Part shown: positions 35,615 to 36,377 of the stretch, piece by piece
Layout: each line of letters opens with the position of its first letter
How positions within the stretch are numbered: position 1 is the first letter of the stretch
From: Boseongicola sp.
Lineage (GTDB): Bacteria > Pseudomonadota > Alphaproteobacteria > Rhodobacterales > Rhodobacteraceae
Direction: 5' to 3'
NCBI GenBank assembly: GCA_028818055.1
Contig: JAPPOI010000458.1
Location: forward strand, 15,614-51,990
Length of the DNA stretch: 36,377 nucleotides
Position numbers and translations under genes: made by a program
The notes under the pieces: model-generated
Database searches by the model: none
Seen by the model: only the letters and a program-made list of their open reading frames with translations
Told to the model about the DNA's origin: nothing

Positions 35615-35979
35615 CTGACCCATCCGTCGAATTGACCAGCGAAGCGCTGCTCGATCTGATCCTTACATCGCTTGAAGACGACAAGGCCGAGGACATCGTG
35701 AAGATTGACCTCAGTGGTAAGTCTGAGATGGCTGACTATATGGTCATCGCGTCGGGACGTTCTTCCCGACAGGTGGGAGCTATCAGCCAACATCTGGTTG
35801 ATACACTGAAGCAGGATCACGGACGCGCCTCGAAGGTCGAGGGCAAGGACGCCGGAGACTGGGTGCTGATCGACACTGGCGATGTGATCGTTCACATATT
35901 CCGGCCCGAAGTTCGCGAATTCTATCAACTTGAGAAAATGTGGCTGACGCCGACGGCGGCAGCAACGTCTCAGCACTAG
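35611..35979 (+). CDS. rsfS: Ribosome silencing factor
   Basis: The 122-residue protein is a DUF143/Iojap family member that binds uL14 on the large subunit and blocks subunit joining in stationary phase or starvation. Family stretches are DDDKAEDIVKIDLSGKSEMADYMVIASGRSSRQVGAI, KVEGKDAGDWVLIDTGDVIVHIFRPEVREFYQLEKMW. The length and conserved C-terminus match. The start ATG overlaps the stop of a small ORF. It is followed 8 bp later by rlmH, the usual neighbour. Confidence 0.95.
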   Translation: MTDPSVELTSEALLDLILTSLEDDKAEDIVKIDLSGKSEMADYMVIASGRSSRQVGAISQHLVDTLKQDHGRASKVEGKDAGDWVLIDTGDVIVHIFRPEVREFYQLEKMWLTPTAAATSQH

Positions 35980-35987
35980 GATATCGC

Positions 35988-36377
35988 GTGAAACTTCGCA
36001 TCGTTGCCGTGGGCCGATTGCGCACGGGCCCCGAGGCTGAGTTGATCTCGGACTATCTTCAGAGATGCGAACGTGCTGGCCGAAATCTCGGCTTTAGTTC
36101 GGTATCTGTCGAAGAGGTCGAGGCGCGAAAAAGCGGTACAGCAGCAGAGGCGCCTCTTCTTCTGAAAGCCATTGGACAGGGCGCGAAGATCTGTGCGCTG
36201 GACGAGCGTGGGCAGATCATGTCGTCCCCCGACTTTGCGAAGCTTTTGGAGAACTGGCGCGACCAAGGCCACAGCGAAGCTGTATTCGTCATTGGCGGTG
36301 CCGATGGTTTGTCACGGGACATCAAGCAGGCGGCAGACAAGACGCTGAGTCTCGGTAAAATGGTTTGGCCGCATATG
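35988..36377 (+). CDS. rlmH: 23S rRNA pseudouridine-1915 N3-methyltransferase, 3' end outside window
   Basis: 130 codons are visible from GTG 35988 of an expected ~155. The protein is a SPOUT-class methyltransferase: MKLRIVAVGRLRTGPEAELISDYLQRC, then the internal KICALDERGQIMSSPDFAKLLENW and the SAM-binding FVIGGADGLS. It methylates pseudouridine 1915 in helix 69 of 23S rRNA. The rsfS-rlmH pairing is usual, linking two large-subunit functions. The GTG has no strong Shine-Dalgarno; coupling to rsfS through the 8-bp gap is likely. Confidence 0.95.
   Translation, partial: MKLRIVAVGRLRTGPEAELISDYLQRCERAGRNLGFSSVSVEEVEARKSGTAAEAPLLLKAIGQGAKICALDERGQIMSSPDFAKLLENWRDQGHSEAVFVIGGADGLSRDIKQAADKTLSLGKMVWPHM

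Overview
The window looks like chromosomal DNA from a marine alphaproteobacterium of the Rhodobacteraceae (Roseobacter group). The basis is moderate-to-high GC, many GTG/TTG starts, a strongly acidic Rhodobacter-type porin, family-typical DUF genes (DUF3576, DUF2125, DUF4170), and gene orders such as DUF3576-leuS-lptE-holA and pmbA-cysQ-DUF4170-waaA-lpxK. This assignment comes from recognised protein families and gene order; no database search was run. I see no tRNA, rRNA, CRISPR array, phage or insertion sequence. No stretch over 300 bases lacks a gene.

Layout. 1-604 (-) is an OmpR-type response regulator cut by the window start, divergent from ribA (791-1867). Next come an L,D-transpeptidase-fold protein and, convergent to it, the PLP-homeostasis protein YggS. 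The porin (3186-4082, -) has a strong terminator behind it and an unusual leader containing a 21-codon ORF and a hairpin. 4328-8917 (+) holds a DUF3576 lipoprotein, leuS, lptE and holA, the last three with overlapping ends. 8914-10977 (-) is a flavoprotein gene carrying an exact in-frame 861-bp tandem duplication, start-to-start with a small HNH gene. An SDR dehydrogenase and a DUF2125 envelope protein follow, divergent from each other. 13797-18451 (+) is the pmbA-cysQ-DUF4170-waaA-lpxK run. 18435-20742 (-) is dciA-dsbA-CoA transferase. 20809-23062 (+) is mutY then alkB. 23105-25606 (-) is a dimethylglycine/sarcosine dehydrogenase-like enzyme. 25797-35460 (+) is a DM13 protein, panC-panB, an MscS channel, tamA and tamB. 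rsfS and a truncated rlmH end the window.

Common theme. Much of the window serves the cell envelope: LPS (lptE, waaA, lpxK), outer-membrane assembly (tamA, tamB), porin, periplasmic disulfide chemistry (dsbA), an L,D-transpeptidase-like enzyme, lipoproteins and a mechanosensitive channel. Housekeeping genes (leuS, holA, dciA, mutY, rsfS, rlmH, ribA, panBC) are interleaved, often with overlapping start and stop codons.

Most worth a second look: the perfect tandem duplication in the flavoprotein gene; the porin leader, where a small ORF overlaps the porin start and runs through a terminator-like hairpin; the terminator-like hairpin with no room for a promoter between it and leuS; the waaA frame, which appears to start at a non-standard CTG; and several perfect palindromes in divergent promoter regions.
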